The notes under the pieces are model-generated. The model ran no database searches. It saw only the letters and a list, made by a program, of their open reading frames with translations, and was not told the origin of the DNA. Below, in pieces: positions 45,139-59,900 of a DNA stretch of 64,000 bases. The position numbers were made by a program, and so were the translations under genes. Numbering within the stretch: position 1 is the stretch's first letter; each line of letters begins with the position of its first letter. The stretch covers positions 43,796,305 to 43,860,304 of the forward strand of contig OZ023216.1 in assembly GCA_963995525.1 (NCBI GenBank). The letters are read 5' to 3'. This DNA comes from Escarpia spicata (Eukaryota; Annelida; Polychaeta; Sabellida; Siboglinidae).

Positions 45139-45749
45139 GTGCCATCAACACATGAAGAATGGGAAGCTATCGCTCAAGAATTCATGAACAAATGGAACTT
45201 CCCGAATCTCATTGGCGCTGTGGATGGGAAGCATGTGGCAATGCGAGCACCTGCGAACAGCGGATCTGTGTATTACAATTATAAGAACTTTTTCAGTATA
45301 ATTCTGATGGCTGTTGTCGATGCCAATTACAGATTTCTGCTGCTGGATGTTGGTGCTAATGGCCGAGCGAGTGACGCGGGCGTTTATGCTGCATCATCTC
45401 TATCACATGCTTTGGAAATGAATACGTTAAATATTCCACCAGCCAAATCACTGCCAGGGAGACAGAAAGAAGTGCCATACGTTGTGGTGGGTGATGAAGC
45501 TTTTGGCCTGAAAGAGCACTTTATGAGGCCTTTTCCACACAGAAACTTGAATGAGACACATAGGATCTTTAATTATCGCCTGTCCAGAGCAAAAGAGTGT
45601 CGTAGAAAATGCCTTTGGCATCCTTGTGAACAGGTTTGGTGTGCTGGGGAGAACCATGTCCCTCAATCCCGAGAGAGCCACAACAGTGACAAAAGCGTGT
45701 GTGGCACTACACAACTTCCTGCAGACAGAGGGCGACAGGAGGTACAACA
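45139..45749 (+). pseudogene. Harbinger/PIF transposase, exon 3 (DDE domain, frameshifted)
   Basis: The frame starts VPSTHEEWEAIAQEFMNKW and contains GAVDGKHVAMRAP (first Asp), YYNYKNFFSIILMAVVDANY, DVGANGRASDAG and VVVGDEAFGLK (second Asp). After FNYRLSRA one extra base near 45596 moves the reading to another frame, where KSVVENAFGILVNRF supplies the Glu of the DDE triad and KACVALHNFLQ follows. The recognisable protein stops at about 45749, where the 459-bp satellite segment begins. The missing C-terminus, the base insertion and the giant insertion in exon 2 make the gene dead. Confidence 0.88.
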
Positions 45750-46208
45750 GGGGTCAGCACACTGTCAGGTTTCCCATTGGCGACCATGTTAATGTTTTGT
45801 GTGATTATAAGAAAACGTGACCTATAAAGTTTCTTAAACTTCCCACCTGCTGTTATTATCATCTCATTGACATGCTGGTCGAGTTTAGTCAAAATCTCAT
45901 ATCTCTAGCTCTTGCAAAATGCCTGTATGTATGACACCCGTCAATATTTACAACTGGATGCAGGCAGTAATCCGGCTAAAGTGTCAACTAGCCAAATTGC
46001 TGCCAGATACCCTTCCGCTTAGTAAAATCAGCTAAAAAGACACCATTTTACTGTCAACAGCTTCAACAATCACATCTAGAAATCTGACTACTCAAGTGCA
46101 CTTATGTCAGAGCAAGTGAATATTATAAAAAGTCATTTCTCAAAAATATACTGCACTTTGTTTCGTCTGTAATCAAGCAGGAAGTCCAACAGTGTGCTGA
46201 CCCCAAAT
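45750..46208. repeat. 459-bp segment, array-edge copy (diverged)
   Basis: It begins GGGGTCAGCACACTGT and ends ACAGTGTGCTGACCCC plus AAAT, a 16-bp perfect inverted terminal repeat. Compared with the three internal copies it has several substitutions (cttcccacc for cttctcacc, atctctag for atttctag, aatccgg for aatccag, cagctaaa for cagccaaa). Its left side is the Harbinger exon instead of satellite. Confidence 0.9.
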
Positions 46209-49200
46209 AGGTATGGCAATTTTTGAGAAAATGTTGAAAACAACACACTTTATAGGCACCAATGTTACAAGCACTGTGCAATTTTATTTTGTGTAATCCC
46301 TCCAGGTGTTTGTGTTTTATGCACATTTCAAAGGTGCCACCAAACTTGGCAAGGCACCATAAAAATCAGCACTTCGCCGTTGGACAATTTGTAATCCAGC
46401 ACAATGTTCTCAGGTGGCACTATGAACTCCTAATAAAGTTTTCCAGAAAGTCAAATATGTGTTTTATAAGAAAATTCAATACAGCCAGTTGTTACGTTAC
46501 ATTCAAATTTGTATTTATTTTTTGACCTTGTGCCCTATTTACAAAGGTAAACATCAACAAAAAGTCACCTTAGGGTGTGAATTCCTCAAAGGCCTGACGT
46601 CTTAAGCATTTCAATTACATAATATTACACAGCCTAATTAGCAGACATTCAGAAAACAATGCCATTTGCTTGATTGGCCAGAAGGTCCAGTCAGTAGACA
46701 GATCTGATAACAGGCTCCGGCTATGGCTGACTCCAGCTAATCACTGTCCTCAGACTTCATTAGGGTCAATTACAACATCTTCACGTGTGTTTAGTCAGCT
46801 GAAGTAAACAAAAAACGATTGATGAATCACCCTGCTGCAATGTTATTGGTTCATTTTCATACGTATTCTCAAATTGAGGCTTAACTACTGGCATACGCAC
46901 CCCACCCCCCTTATAAGACATGTGTTCCGTCGCTGTGATTTGGACTTGCAGACTGGTGAGAAGTCTGTAATATCCAAACACGGTTTGTTCCATTCAACTG
47001 CAGTTTTGCCATACACGTATTTTCAGTAATTGTTTCAAGATATTTGAAGTAAAATGCGTCCTCCGTGATTGTGCAATGACTATAGCGTGTTTCCCTTGAT
47101 AGGGACTTTAATTAGGTATGGCAATTTTTGAGAAAATGTTGAAAACAACACACTTTATAGGCACCAATGTTACAAGCACTGTGCAATTTTATTTTGTGTA
47201 ATCCCTCCAGGTGTTTGTGTTTTATGCACATTTCAAAGGTGCCACCAAACTTGGCAAGGCACCATAAAAATCAGCACTTCGCCGTTGGACAATTTGTAAT
47301 CCAGCACAATGTTCTCAGGTGGCACTATGAACTCCTAATAAAGTTTTCCAGAAAGTCAAATATGTGTTTTATAAGAAAATTCAATACAGCCAGTTGTTAC
47401 GTTACATTCAAATTTGTATTTATTTTTTGACCTTGTGCCCTATTTACAAAGGTAAACATCAACAAAAAGTCACCTTAGGGTGTGAATTCCTCAAAGGCCT
47501 GACGTCTTAAGCATTTCAATTACATAATATTACACAGCCTAATTAGCAGACATTCAGAAAACAATGCCATTTGCTTGATTGGCCAGAAGGTCCAGTCAGT
47601 AGACAGATCTGATAACAGGCTCCGGCTATGGCTGACTCCAGCTAATCACTGTCCTCAGACTTCATTAGGGTCAATTACAACATCTTCACGTGTGTTTAGT
47701 CAGCTGAAGTAAACAAAAAACGATTGATGAATCACCCTGCTGCAATGTTATTGGTTCATTTTCATACGTATTCTCAAATTGAGGCTTAACTACTGGCATA
47801 CGCACCCCACCCCCCTTATAAGACATGTGTTCCGTCGCTGTGATTTGGACTTGCAGACTGGTGAGAAGTCTGTAATATCCAAACACGGTTTGTTCCATTC
47901 AACTGCAGTTTTGCCATACACGTATTTTCAGTAATTGTTTCAAGATATTTGAAGTAAAATGCGTCCTCCGTGATTGTGCAATGACTATAGCGTGTTTCCC
48001 TTGATAGGGACTTTAATTAGGTATGGCAATTTTTGAGAAAATGTTGAAAACAACACACTTTATAGGCACCAATGTTACAAGCACTGTGCAATTTTATTTT
48101 GTGTAATCCCTCCAGGTGTTTGTGTTTTATGCACATTTCAAAGGTGCCACCAAACTTGGCAAGGCACCATAAAAATCAGCACTTCGCCGTTGGACAATTT
48201 GTAATCCAGCACAATGTTCTCAGGTGGCACTATGAACTCCTAATAAAGTTTTCCAGAAAGTCAAATATGTGTTTTATAAGAAAATTCAATACAGCCAGTT
48301 GTTACGTTACATTCAAATTTGTATTTATTTTTTGACCTTGTGCCCTATTTACAAAGGTAAACATCAACAAAAAGTCACCTTAGGGTGTGAATTCCTCAAA
48401 GGCCTGACGTCTTAAGCATTTCAATTACATAATATTACACAGCCTAATTAGCAGACATTCAGAAAACAATGCCATTTGCTTGATTGGCCAGAAGGTCCAG
48501 TCAGTAGACAGATCTGATAACAGGCTCCGGCTATGGCTGACTCCAGCTAATCACTGTCCTCAGACTTCATTAGGGTCAATTACAACATCTTCACGTGTGT
48601 TTAGTCAGCTGAAGTAAACAAAAAACGATTGATGAATCACCCTGCTGCAATGTTATTGGTTCATTTTCATACGTATTCTCAAATTGAGGCTTAACTACTG
48701 GCATACGCACCCCACCCCCCTTATAAGACATGTGTTCCGTCGCTGTGATTTGGACTTGCAGACTGGTGAGAAGTCTGTAATATCCAAACACGGTTTGTTC
48801 CATTCAACTGCAGTTTTGCCATACACGTATTTTCAGTAATTGTTTCAAGATATTTGAAGTAAAATGCGTCCTCCGTGATTGTGCAATGACTATAGCGTGT
48901 TTCCCTTGATAGGGACTTTAATTAGGTATGGCAATTTTTGAGAAAATGTTGAAAACAACACACTTTATAGGCACCAATGTTACAAGCACTGTGCAATTTT
49001 ATTTTGTGTAATCCCTCCAGGTGTTTGTGTTTTATGCACATTTCAAAGGTGCCACCAAACTTGGCAAGGCACCATAAAAATCAGCACTTCGCCGTTGGAC
49101 AATTTGTAATCCAGCACAATGTTCTCAGGTGGCACTATGAACTCCTAATAAAGTTTTCCAGAAAGTCAAATATGTGTTTTATAAGAAAATTCAATACAGC

Positions 49201-52200
49201 CAGTTGTTACGTTACATTCAAATTTGTATTTATTTTTTGACCTTGTGCCCTATTTACAAAGGTAAACATCAACAAAAAGTCACCTTAGGGTGTGAATTCC
49301 TCAAAGGCCTGACGTCTTAAGCATTTCAATTACATAATATTACACAGCCTAATTAGCAGACATTCAGAAAACAATGCCATTTGCTTGATTGGCCAGAAGG
49401 TCCAGTCAGTAGACAGATCTGATAACAGGCTCCGGCTATGGCTGACTCCAGCTAATCACTGTCCTCAGACTTCATTAGGGTCAATTACAACATCTTCACG
49501 TGTGTTTAGTCAGCTGAAGTAAACAAAAAACGATTGATGAATCACCCTGCTGCAATGTTATTGGTTCATTTTCATACGTATTCTCAAATTGAGGCTTAAC
49601 TACTGGCATACGCACCCCACCCCCCTTATAAGACATGTGTTCCGTCGCTGTGATTTGGACTTGCAGACTGGTGAGAAGTCTGTAATATCCAAACACGGTT
49701 TGTTCCATTCAACTGCAGTTTTGCCATACACGTATTTTCAGTAATTGTTTCAAGATATTTGAAGTAAAATGCGTCCTCCGTGATTGTGCAATGACTATAG
49801 CGTGTTTCCCTTGATAGGGACTTTAATTAGGTATGGCAATTTTTGAGAAAATGTTGAAAACAACACACTTTATAGGCACCAATGTTACAAGCACTGTGCA
49901 ATTTTATTTTGTGTAATCCCTCCAGGTGTTTGTGTTTTATGCACATTTCAAAGGTGCCACCAAACTTGGCAAGGCACCATAAAAATCAGCACTTCGCCGT
50001 TGGACAATTTGTAATCCAGCACAATGTTCTCAGGTGGCACTATGAACTCCTAATAAAGTTTTCCAGAAAGTCAAATATGTGTTTTATAAGAAAATTCAAT
50101 ACAGCCAGTTGTTACGTTACATTCAAATTTGTATTTATTTTTTGACCTTGTGCCCTATTTACAAAGGTAAACATCAACAAAAAGTCACCTTAGGGTGTGA
50201 ATTCCTCAAAGGCCTGACGTCTTAAGCATTTCAATTACATAATATTACACAGCCTAATTAGCAGACATTCAGAAAACAATGCCATTTGCTTGATTGGCCA
50301 GAAGGTCCAGTCAGTAGACAGATCTGATAACAGGCTCCGGCTATGGCTGACTCCAGCTAATCACTGTCCTCAGACTTCATTAGGGTCAATTACAACATCT
50401 TCACGTGTGTTTAGTCAGCTGAAGTAAACAAAAAACGATTGATGAATCACCCTGCTGCAATGTTATTGGTTCATTTTCATACGTATTCTCAAATTGAGGC
50501 TTAACTACTGGCATACGCACCCCACCCCCCTTATAAGACATGTGTTCCGTCGCTGTGATTTGGACTTGCAGACTGGTGAGAAGTCTGTAATATCCAAACA
50601 CGGTTTGTTCCATTCAACTGCAGTTTTGCCATACACGTATTTTCAGTAATTGTTTCAAGATATTTGAAGTAAAATGCGTCCTCCGTGATTGTGCAATGAC
50701 TATAGCGTGTTTCCCTTGATAGGGACTTTAATTAGGTATGGCAATTTTTGAGAAAATGTTGAAAACAACACACTTTATAGGCACCAATGTTACAAGCACT
50801 GTGCAATTTTATTTTGTGTAATCCCTCCAGGTGTTTGTGTTTTATGCACATTTCAAAGGTGCCACCAAACTTGGCAAGGCACCATAAAAATCAGCACTTC
50901 GCCGTTGGACAATTTGTAATCCAGCACAATGTTCTCAGGTGGCACTATGAACTCCTAATAAAGTTTTCCAGAAAGTCAAATATGTGTTTTATAAGAAAAT
51001 TCAATACAGCCAGTTGTTACGTTACATTCAAATTTGTATTTATTTTTTGACCTTGTGCCCTATTTACAAAGGTAAACATCAACAAAAAGTCACCTTAGGG
51101 TGTGAATTCCTCAAAGGCCTGACGTCTTAAGCATTTCAATTACATAATATTACACAGCCTAATTAGCAGACATTCAGAAAACAATGCCATTTGCTTGATT
51201 GGCCAGAAGGTCCAGTCAGTAGACAGATCTGATAACAGGCTCCGGCTATGGCTGACTCCAGCTAATCACTGTCCTCAGACTTCATTAGGGTCAATTACAA
51301 CATCTTCACGTGTGTTTAGTCAGCTGAAGTAAACAAAAAACGATTGATGAATCACCCTGCTGCAATGTTATTGGTTCATTTTCATACGTATTCTCAAATT
51401 GAGGCTTAACTACTGGCATACGCACCCCACCCCCCTTATAAGACATGTGTTCCGTCGCTGTGATTTGGACTTGCAGACTGGTGAGAAGTCTGTAATATCC
51501 AAACACGGTTTGTTCCATTCAACTGCAGTTTTGCCATACACGTATTTTCAGTAATTGTTTCAAGATATTTGAAGTAAAATGCGTCCTCCGTGATTGTGCA
51601 ATGACTATAGCGTGTTTCCCTTGATAGGGACTTTAATTAGGTATGGCAATTTTTGAGAAAATGTTGAAAACAACACACTTTATAGGCACCAATGTTACAA
51701 GCACTGTGCAATTTTATTTTGTGTAATCCCTCCAGGTGTTTGTGTTTTATGCACATTTCAAAGGTGCCACCAAACTTGGCAAGGCACCATAAAAATCAGC
51801 ACTTCGCCGTTGGACAATTTGTAATCCAGCACAATGTTCTCAGGTGGCACTATGAACTCCTAATAAAGTTTTCCAGAAAGTCAAATATGTGTTTTATAAG
51901 AAAATTCAATACAGCCAGTTGTTACGTTACATTCAAATTTGTATTTATTTTTTGACCTTGTGCCCTATTTACAAAGGTAAACATCAACAAAAAGTCACCT
52001 TAGGGTGTGAATTCCTCAAAGGCCTGACGTCTTAAGCATTTCAATTACATAATATTACACAGCCTAATTAGCAGACATTCAGAAAACAATGCCATTTGCT
52101 TGATTGGCCAGAAGGTCCAGTCAGTAGACAGATCTGATAACAGGCTCCGGCTATGGCTGACTCCAGCTAATCACTGTCCTCAGACTTCATTAGGGTCAAT

Positions 52201-52543
52201 TACAACATCTTCACGTGTGTTTAGTCAGCTGAAGTAAACAAAAAACGATTGATGAATCACCCTGCTGCAATGTTATTGGTTCATTTTCATACGTATTCTC
52301 AAATTGAGGCTTAACTACTGGCATACGCACCCCACCCCCCTTATAAGACATGTGTTCCGTCGCTGTGATTTGGACTTGCAGACTGGTGAGAAGTCTGTAA
52401 TATCCAAACACGGTTTGTTCCATTCAACTGCAGTTTTGCCATACACGTATTTTCAGTAATTGTTTCAAGATATTTGAAGTAAAATGCGTCCTCCGTGATT
52501 GTGCAATGACTATAGCGTGTTTCCCTTGATAGGGACTTTAATT
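45750..52543. repeat. Satellite higher-order block 1: 459 + 7 x 905 bp
   Basis: One 459-bp segment followed by seven 905-bp units starting at 46209, 47114, 48019, 48924, 49829, 50734 and 51639. Units look identical over long stretches. The block is 6794 bp. The repeated 87-codon and 70-codon open frames in each unit overlap on opposite strands, lack any family resemblance and simply follow the repeat. Confidence 0.95.
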
Positions 52544-53907
52544 GGGGTCAGCACACTGTCAGGTTTCCCATTGGCGACCATGTTAATGTTTTGTGTGATT
52601 ATAAGAAAACGTGACCTATAAAGTTTCTTAAACTTCTCACCTGCTGTTATTATCATCTCATTGACATGCTGGTCGAGTTTAGTCAAAATCTCATATTTCT
52701 AGCTCTTGCAAAATGCCTGTATGTATGACACCCGTCAATATTTACAACTGGATGCAGGCAGTAATCCAGCTAAAGTGTCAACTAGCCAAATTGCTGCCAG
52801 ATACCCTTCCGCTTAGTAAAATCAGCCAAAAAGACACCATTTTACTGTCAACAGCTTCAACAATCACATCTAGAAATCTGACTACTCAAGTGCACTTATG
52901 TCAGAGCAAGTGAATATTATAAAAAGTCATTTCTCAAAAATATACTGCACTTTGTTTCGTCTGTAATCAAGCAGGAAGTCCAACAGTGTGCTGACCCCAA
53001 ATAGGTATGGCAATTTTTGAGAAAATGTTGAAAACAACACACTTTATAGGCACCAATGTTACAAGCACTGTGCAATTTTATTTTGTGTAATCCCTCCAGG
53101 TGTTTGTGTTTTATGCACATTTCAAAGGTGCCACCAAACTTGGCAAGGCACCATAAAAATCAGCACTTCGCCGTTGGACAATTTGTAATCCAGCACAATG
53201 TTCTCAGGTGGCACTATGAACTCCTAATAAAGTTTTCCAGAAAGTCAAATATGTGTTTTATAAGAAAATTCAATACAGCCAGTTGTTACGTTACATTCAA
53301 ATTTGTATTTATTTTTTGACCTTGTGCCCTATTTACAAAGGTAAACATCAACAAAAAGTCACCTTAGGGTGTGAATTCCTCAAAGGCCTGACGTCTTAAG
53401 CATTTCAATTACATAATATTACACAGCCTAATTAGCAGACATTCAGAAAACAATGCCATTTGCTTGATTGGCCAGAAGGTCCAGTCAGTAGACAGATCTG
53501 ATAACAGGCTCCGGCTATGGCTGACTCCAGCTAATCACTGTCCTCAGACTTCATTAGGGTCAATTACAACATCTTCACGTGTGTTTAGTCAGCTGAAGTA
53601 AACAAAAAACGATTGATGAATCACCCTGCTGCAATGTTATTGGTTCATTTTCATACGTATTCTCAAATTGAGGCTTAACTACTGGCATACGCACCCCACC
53701 TCCCTTATAAGACATGTGTTCCGTCGCTGTGATTTGGACTTGCAGACTGGTGAGAAGTCTGTAATATCCAAACACGGTTTGTTCCATTCAACTGCAGTTT
53801 TGCCATACACGTATTTTCAGTAATTGTTTCAAGATATTTGAAGTAAAATGCGTCCTCCGTGATTGTGCAATGACTATAGCGTGTTTCCCTTGATAGGGAC
53901 TTTAATT
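52544..53907. repeat. Satellite short block: 459 + 1 x 905 bp
   Basis: 459-bp segment at 52544-53002, then a single unit 53003-53907. This unit has 'cccacctccctta' where most units have 'cccacccccctta', a variant shared with the last unit of the next block. Confidence 0.95.
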
Positions 53908-56900
53908 GGGGTCAGCACACTGTCAGGTTTCCCATTGGCGACCATGTTAATGTTTTGTGTGATTATAAGAAAACGTGACCTATAAAGTTTCTTAAACTTC
54001 TCACCTGCTGTTATTATCATCTCATTGACATGCTGGTCGAGTTTAGTCAAAATCTCATATTTCTAGCTCTTGCAAAATGCCTGTATGTATGACACCCGTC
54101 AATATTTACAACTGGATGCAGGCAGTAATCCAGCTAAAGTGTCAACTAGCCAAATTGCTGCCAGATACCCTTCCGCTTAGTAAAATCAGCCAAAAAGACA
54201 CCATTTTACTGTCAACAGCTTCAACAATCACATCTAGAAATCTGACTACTCAAGTGCACTTATGTCAGAGCAAGTGAATATTATAAAAAGTCATTTCTCA
54301 AAAATATACTGCACTTTGTTTCGTCTGTAATCAAGCAGGAAGTCCAACAGTGTGCTGACCCCAAATAGGTATGGCAATTTTTGAGAAAATGTTGAAAACA
54401 ACACACTTTATAGGCACCAATGTTACAAGCACTGTGCAATTTTATTTTGTGTAATCCCTCCAGGTGTTTGTGTTTTATGCACATTTCAAAGGTGCCACCA
54501 AACTTGGCAAGGCACCATAAAAATCAGCACTTCGCCGTTGGACAATTTGTAATCCAGCACAATGTTCTCAGGTGGCACTATGAACTCCTAATAAAGTTTT
54601 CCAGAAAGTCAAATATGTGTTTTATAAGAAAATTCAATACAGCCAGTTGTTACGTTACATTCAAATTTGTATTTATTTTTTGACCTTGTGCCCTATTTAC
54701 AAAGGTAAACATCAACAAAAAGTCACCTTAGGGTGTGAATTCCTCAAAGGCCTGACGTCTTAAGCATTTCAATTACATAATATTACACAGCCTAATTAGC
54801 AGACATTCAGAAAACAATGCCATTTGCTTGATTGGCCAGAAGGTCCAGTCAGTAGACAGATCTGATAACAGGCTCCGGCTATGGCTGACTCCAGCTAATC
54901 ACTGTCCTCAGACTTCATTAGGGTCAATTACAACATCTTCACGTGTGTTTAGTCAGCTGAAGTAAACAAAAAACGATTGATGAATCACCCTGCTGCAATG
55001 TTATTGGTTCATTTTCATACGTATTCTCAAATTGAGGCTTAACTACTGGCATACGCACCCCACCCCCCTTATAAGACATGTGTTCCGTCGCTGTGATTTG
55101 GACTTGCAGACTGGTGAGAAGTCTGTAATATCCAAACACGGTTTGTTCCATTCAACTGCAGTTTTGCCATACACGTATTTTCAGTAATTGTTTCAAGATA
55201 TTTGAAGTAAAATGCGTCCTCCGTGATTGTGCAATGACTATAGCGTGTTTCCCTTGATAGGGACTTTAATTAGGTATGGCAATTTTTGAGAAAATGTTGA
55301 AAACAACACACTTTATAGGCACCAATGTTACAAGCACTGTGCAATTTTATTTTGTGTAATCCCTCCAGGTGTTTGTGTTTTATGCACATTTCAAAGGTGC
55401 CACCAAACTTGGCAAGGCACCATAAAAATCAGCACTTCGCCGTTGGACAATTTGTAATCCAGCACAATGTTCTCAGGTGGCACTATGAACTCCTAATAAA
55501 GTTTTCCAGAAAGTCAAATATGTGTTTTATAAGAAAATTCAATACAGCCAGTTGTTACGTTACATTCAAATTTGTATTTATTTTTTGACCTTGTGCCCTA
55601 TTTACAAAGGTAAACATCAACAAAAAGTCACCTTAGGGTGTGAATTCCTCAAAGGCCTGACGTCTTAAGCATTTCAATTACATAATATTACACAGCCTAA
55701 TTAGCAGACATTCAGAAAACAATGCCATTTGCTTGATTGGCCAGAAGGTCCAGTCAGTAGACAGATCTGATAACAGGCTCCGGCTATGGCTGACTCCAGC
55801 TAATCACTGTCCTCAGACTTCATTAGGGTCAATTACAACATCTTCACGTGTGTTTAGTCAGCTGAAGTAAACAAAAAACGATTGATGAATCACCCTGCTG
55901 CAATGTTATTGGTTCATTTTCATACGTATTCTCAAATTGAGGCTTAACTACTGGCATACGCACCCCACCCCCCTTATAAGACATGTGTTCCGTCGCTGTG
56001 ATTTGGACTTGCAGACTGGTGAGAAGTCTGTAATATCCAAACACGGTTTGTTCCATTCAACTGCAGTTTTGCCATACACGTATTTTCAGTAATTGTTTCA
56101 AGATATTTGAAGTAAAATGCGTCCTCCGTGATTGTGCAATGACTATAGCGTGTTTCCCTTGATAGGGACTTTAATTAGGTATGGCAATTTTTGAGAAAAT
56201 GTTGAAAACAACACACTTTATAGGCACCAATGTTACAAGCACTGTGCAATTTTATTTTGTGTAATCCCTCCAGGTGTTTGTGTTTTATGCACATTTCAAA
56301 GGTGCCACCAAACTTGGCAAGGCACCATAAAAATCAGCACTTCGCCGTTGGACAATTTGTAATCCAGCACAATGTTCTCAGGTGGCACTATGAACTCCTA
56401 ATAAAGTTTTCCAGAAAGTCAAATATGTGTTTTATAAGAAAATTCAATACAGCCAGTTGTTACGTTACATTCAAATTTGTATTTATTTTTTGACCTTGTG
56501 CCCTATTTACAAAGGTAAACATCAACAAAAAGTCACCTTAGGGTGTGAATTCCTCAAAGGCCTGACGTCTTAAGCATTTCAATTACATAATATTACACAG
56601 CCTAATTAGCAGACATTCAGAAAACAATGCCATTTGCTTGATTGGCCAGAAGGTCCAGTCAGTAGACAGATCTGATAACAGGCTCCGGCTATGGCTGACT
56701 CCAGCTAATCACTGTCCTCAGACTTCATTAGGGTCAATTACAACATCTTCACGTGTGTTTAGTCAGCTGAAGTAAACAAAAAACGATTGATGAATCACCC
56801 TGCTGCAATGTTATTGGTTCATTTTCATACGTATTCTCAAATTGAGGCTTAACTACTGGCATACGCACCCCACCCCCCTTATAAGACATGTGTTCCGTCG

Positions 56901-59900
56901 CTGTGATTTGGACTTGCAGACTGGTGAGAAGTCTGTAATATCCAAACACGGTTTGTTCCATTCAACTGCAGTTTTGCCATACACGTATTTTCAGTAATTG
57001 TTTCAAGATATTTGAAGTAAAATGCGTCCTCCGTGATTGTGCAATGACTATAGCGTGTTTCCCTTGATAGGGACTTTAATTAGGTATGGCAATTTTTGAG
57101 AAAATGTTGAAAACAACACACTTTATAGGCACCAATGTTACAAGCACTGTGCAATTTTATTTTGTGTAATCCCTCCAGGTGTTTGTGTTTTATGCACATT
57201 TCAAAGGTGCCACCAAACTTGGCAAGGCACCATAAAAATCAGCACTTCGCCGTTGGACAATTTGTAATCCAGCACAATGTTCTCAGGTGGCACTATGAAC
57301 TCCTAATAAAGTTTTCCAGAAAGTCAAATATGTGTTTTATAAGAAAATTCAATACAGCCAGTTGTTACGTTACATTCAAATTTGTATTTATTTTTTGACC
57401 TTGTGCCCTATTTACAAAGGTAAACATCAACAAAAAGTCACCTTAGGGTGTGAATTCCTCAAAGGCCTGACGTCTTAAGCATTTCAATTACATAATATTA
57501 CACAGCCTAATTAGCAGACATTCAGAAAACAATGCCATTTGCTTGATTGGCCAGAAGGTCCAGTCAGTAGACAGATCTGATAACAGGCTCCGGCTATGGC
57601 TGACTCCAGCTAATCACTGTCCTCAGACTTCATTAGGGTCAATTACAACATCTTCACGTGTGTTTAGTCAGCTGAAGTAAACAAAAAACGATTGATGAAT
57701 CACCCTGCTGCAATGTTATTGGTTCATTTTCATACGTATTCTCAAATTGAGGCTTAACTACTGGCATACGCACCCCACCCCCCTTATAAGACATGTGTTC
57801 CGTCGCTGTGATTTGGACTTGCAGACTGGTGAGAAGTCTGTAATATCCAAACACGGTTTGTTCCATTCAACTGCAGTTTTGCCATACACGTATTTTCAGT
57901 AATTGTTTCAAGATATTTGAAGTAAAATGCGTCCTCCGTGATTGTGCAATGACTATAGCGTGTTTCCCTTGATAGGGACTTTAATTAGGTATGGCAATTT
58001 TTGAGAAAATGTTGAAAACAACACACTTTATAGGCACCAATGTTACAAGCACTGTGCAATTTTATTTTGTGTAATCCCTCCAGGTGTTTGTGTTTTATGC
58101 ACATTTCAAAGGTGCCACCAAACTTGGCAAGGCACCATAAAAATCAGCACTTCGCCGTTGGACAATTTGTAATCCAGCACAATGTTCTCAGGTGGCACTA
58201 TGAACTCCTAATAAAGTTTTCCAGAAAGTCAAATATGTGTTTTATAAGAAAATTCAATACAGCCAGTTGTTACGTTACATTCAAATTTGTATTTATTTTT
58301 TGACCTTGTGCCCTATTTACAAAGGTAAACATCAACAAAAAGTCACCTTAGGGTGTGAATTCCTCAAAGGCCTGACGTCTTAAGCATTTCAATTACATAA
58401 TATTACACAGCCTAATTAGCAGACATTCAGAAAACAATGCCATTTGCTTGATTGGCCAGAAGGTCCAGTCAGTAGACAGATCTGATAACAGGCTCCGGCT
58501 ATGGCTGACTCCAGCTAATCACTGTCCTCAGACTTCATTAGGGTCAATTACAACTCTTCACGTGTGTTTAGTCAGCTGAAGTAAACAAAAAACGATTGAT
58601 GAATCACCCTGCTGCAATGTTATTGGTTCATTTTCATACGTATTCTCAAATTGAGGCTTAACTACTGGCATACGCACCCCACCCCCCTTATAAGACATGT
58701 GTTCCGTCGCTGTGATTTGGACTTGCAGACTGGTGAGAAGTCTGTAATATCCAAACACGGTTTGTTCCATTCAACTGCAGTTTTGCCATACACGTATTTT
58801 CAGTAATTGTTTCAAGATATTTGAAGTAAAATGCGTCCTCCGTGATTGTGCAATGACTATAGCGTGTTTCCCTTGATAGGGACTTTAATTAGGTATGGCA
58901 ATTTTTGAGAAAATGTTGAAAACAACACACTTTATAGGCACCAATGTTACAAGCACTGTGCAATTTTATTTTGTGTAATCCCTCCAGGTGTTTGTGTTTT
59001 ATGCACATTTCAAAGGTGCCACCAAACTTGGCAAGGCACCATAAAAATCAGCACTTCGCCGTTGGACAATTTGTAATCCAGCACAATGTTCTCAGGTGGC
59101 ACTATGAACTCCTAATAAAGTTTTCCAGAAAGTCAAATATGTGTTTTATAAGAAATTCAATACAGCCAGTTGTTACGTTACATTCAAATTTGTATTTATT
59201 TTTTGACCTTGTGCCCTATTTACAAAGGTAAACATCAACAAAAAGTCACCTTAGGGTGTGAATTCCTCAAAGGCCTGACGTCTTAAGCATTTCAATTACA
59301 TAATATTACACAGCCTAATTAGCAGACATTCAGAAAACAATGCCATTTGCTTGATTGGCCAGAAGGTCCAGTCAGTAGACAGATCTGATAACAGGCTCCG
59401 GCTATGGCTGACTCCAGCTAATCACTGTCCTCAGACTTCATTAGGGTCAATTACAACATCTTCACGTGTGTTTAGTCAGCTGAAGTAAACAAAAAACGAT
59501 TGATGAATCACCCTGCTGCAATGTTATTGGTTCATTTTCATACGTATTCTCAAATTGAGGCTTAACTACTGGCATACGCACCCCACCCCCCTTATAAGAC
59601 ATGTGTTCCGTCGCTGTGATTTGGACTTGCAGACTGGTGAGAAGTCTGTAATATCCAAACACGGTTTGTTCCATTCAACTGCAGTTTTGCCATACACGTA
59701 TTTTCAGTAATTGTTTCAAGATATTTGAAGTAAAATGCGTCCTCCGTGATTGTGCAATGACTATAGCGTGTTTCCCTTGATAGGGACTTTAATTAGGTAT
59801 GGCAATTTTTGAGAAAATGTTGAAAACAACACACTTTATAGGCACCAATGTTACAAGCACTGTGCAATTTTATTTTGTGTAATCCCTCCAGGTGTTTGTG

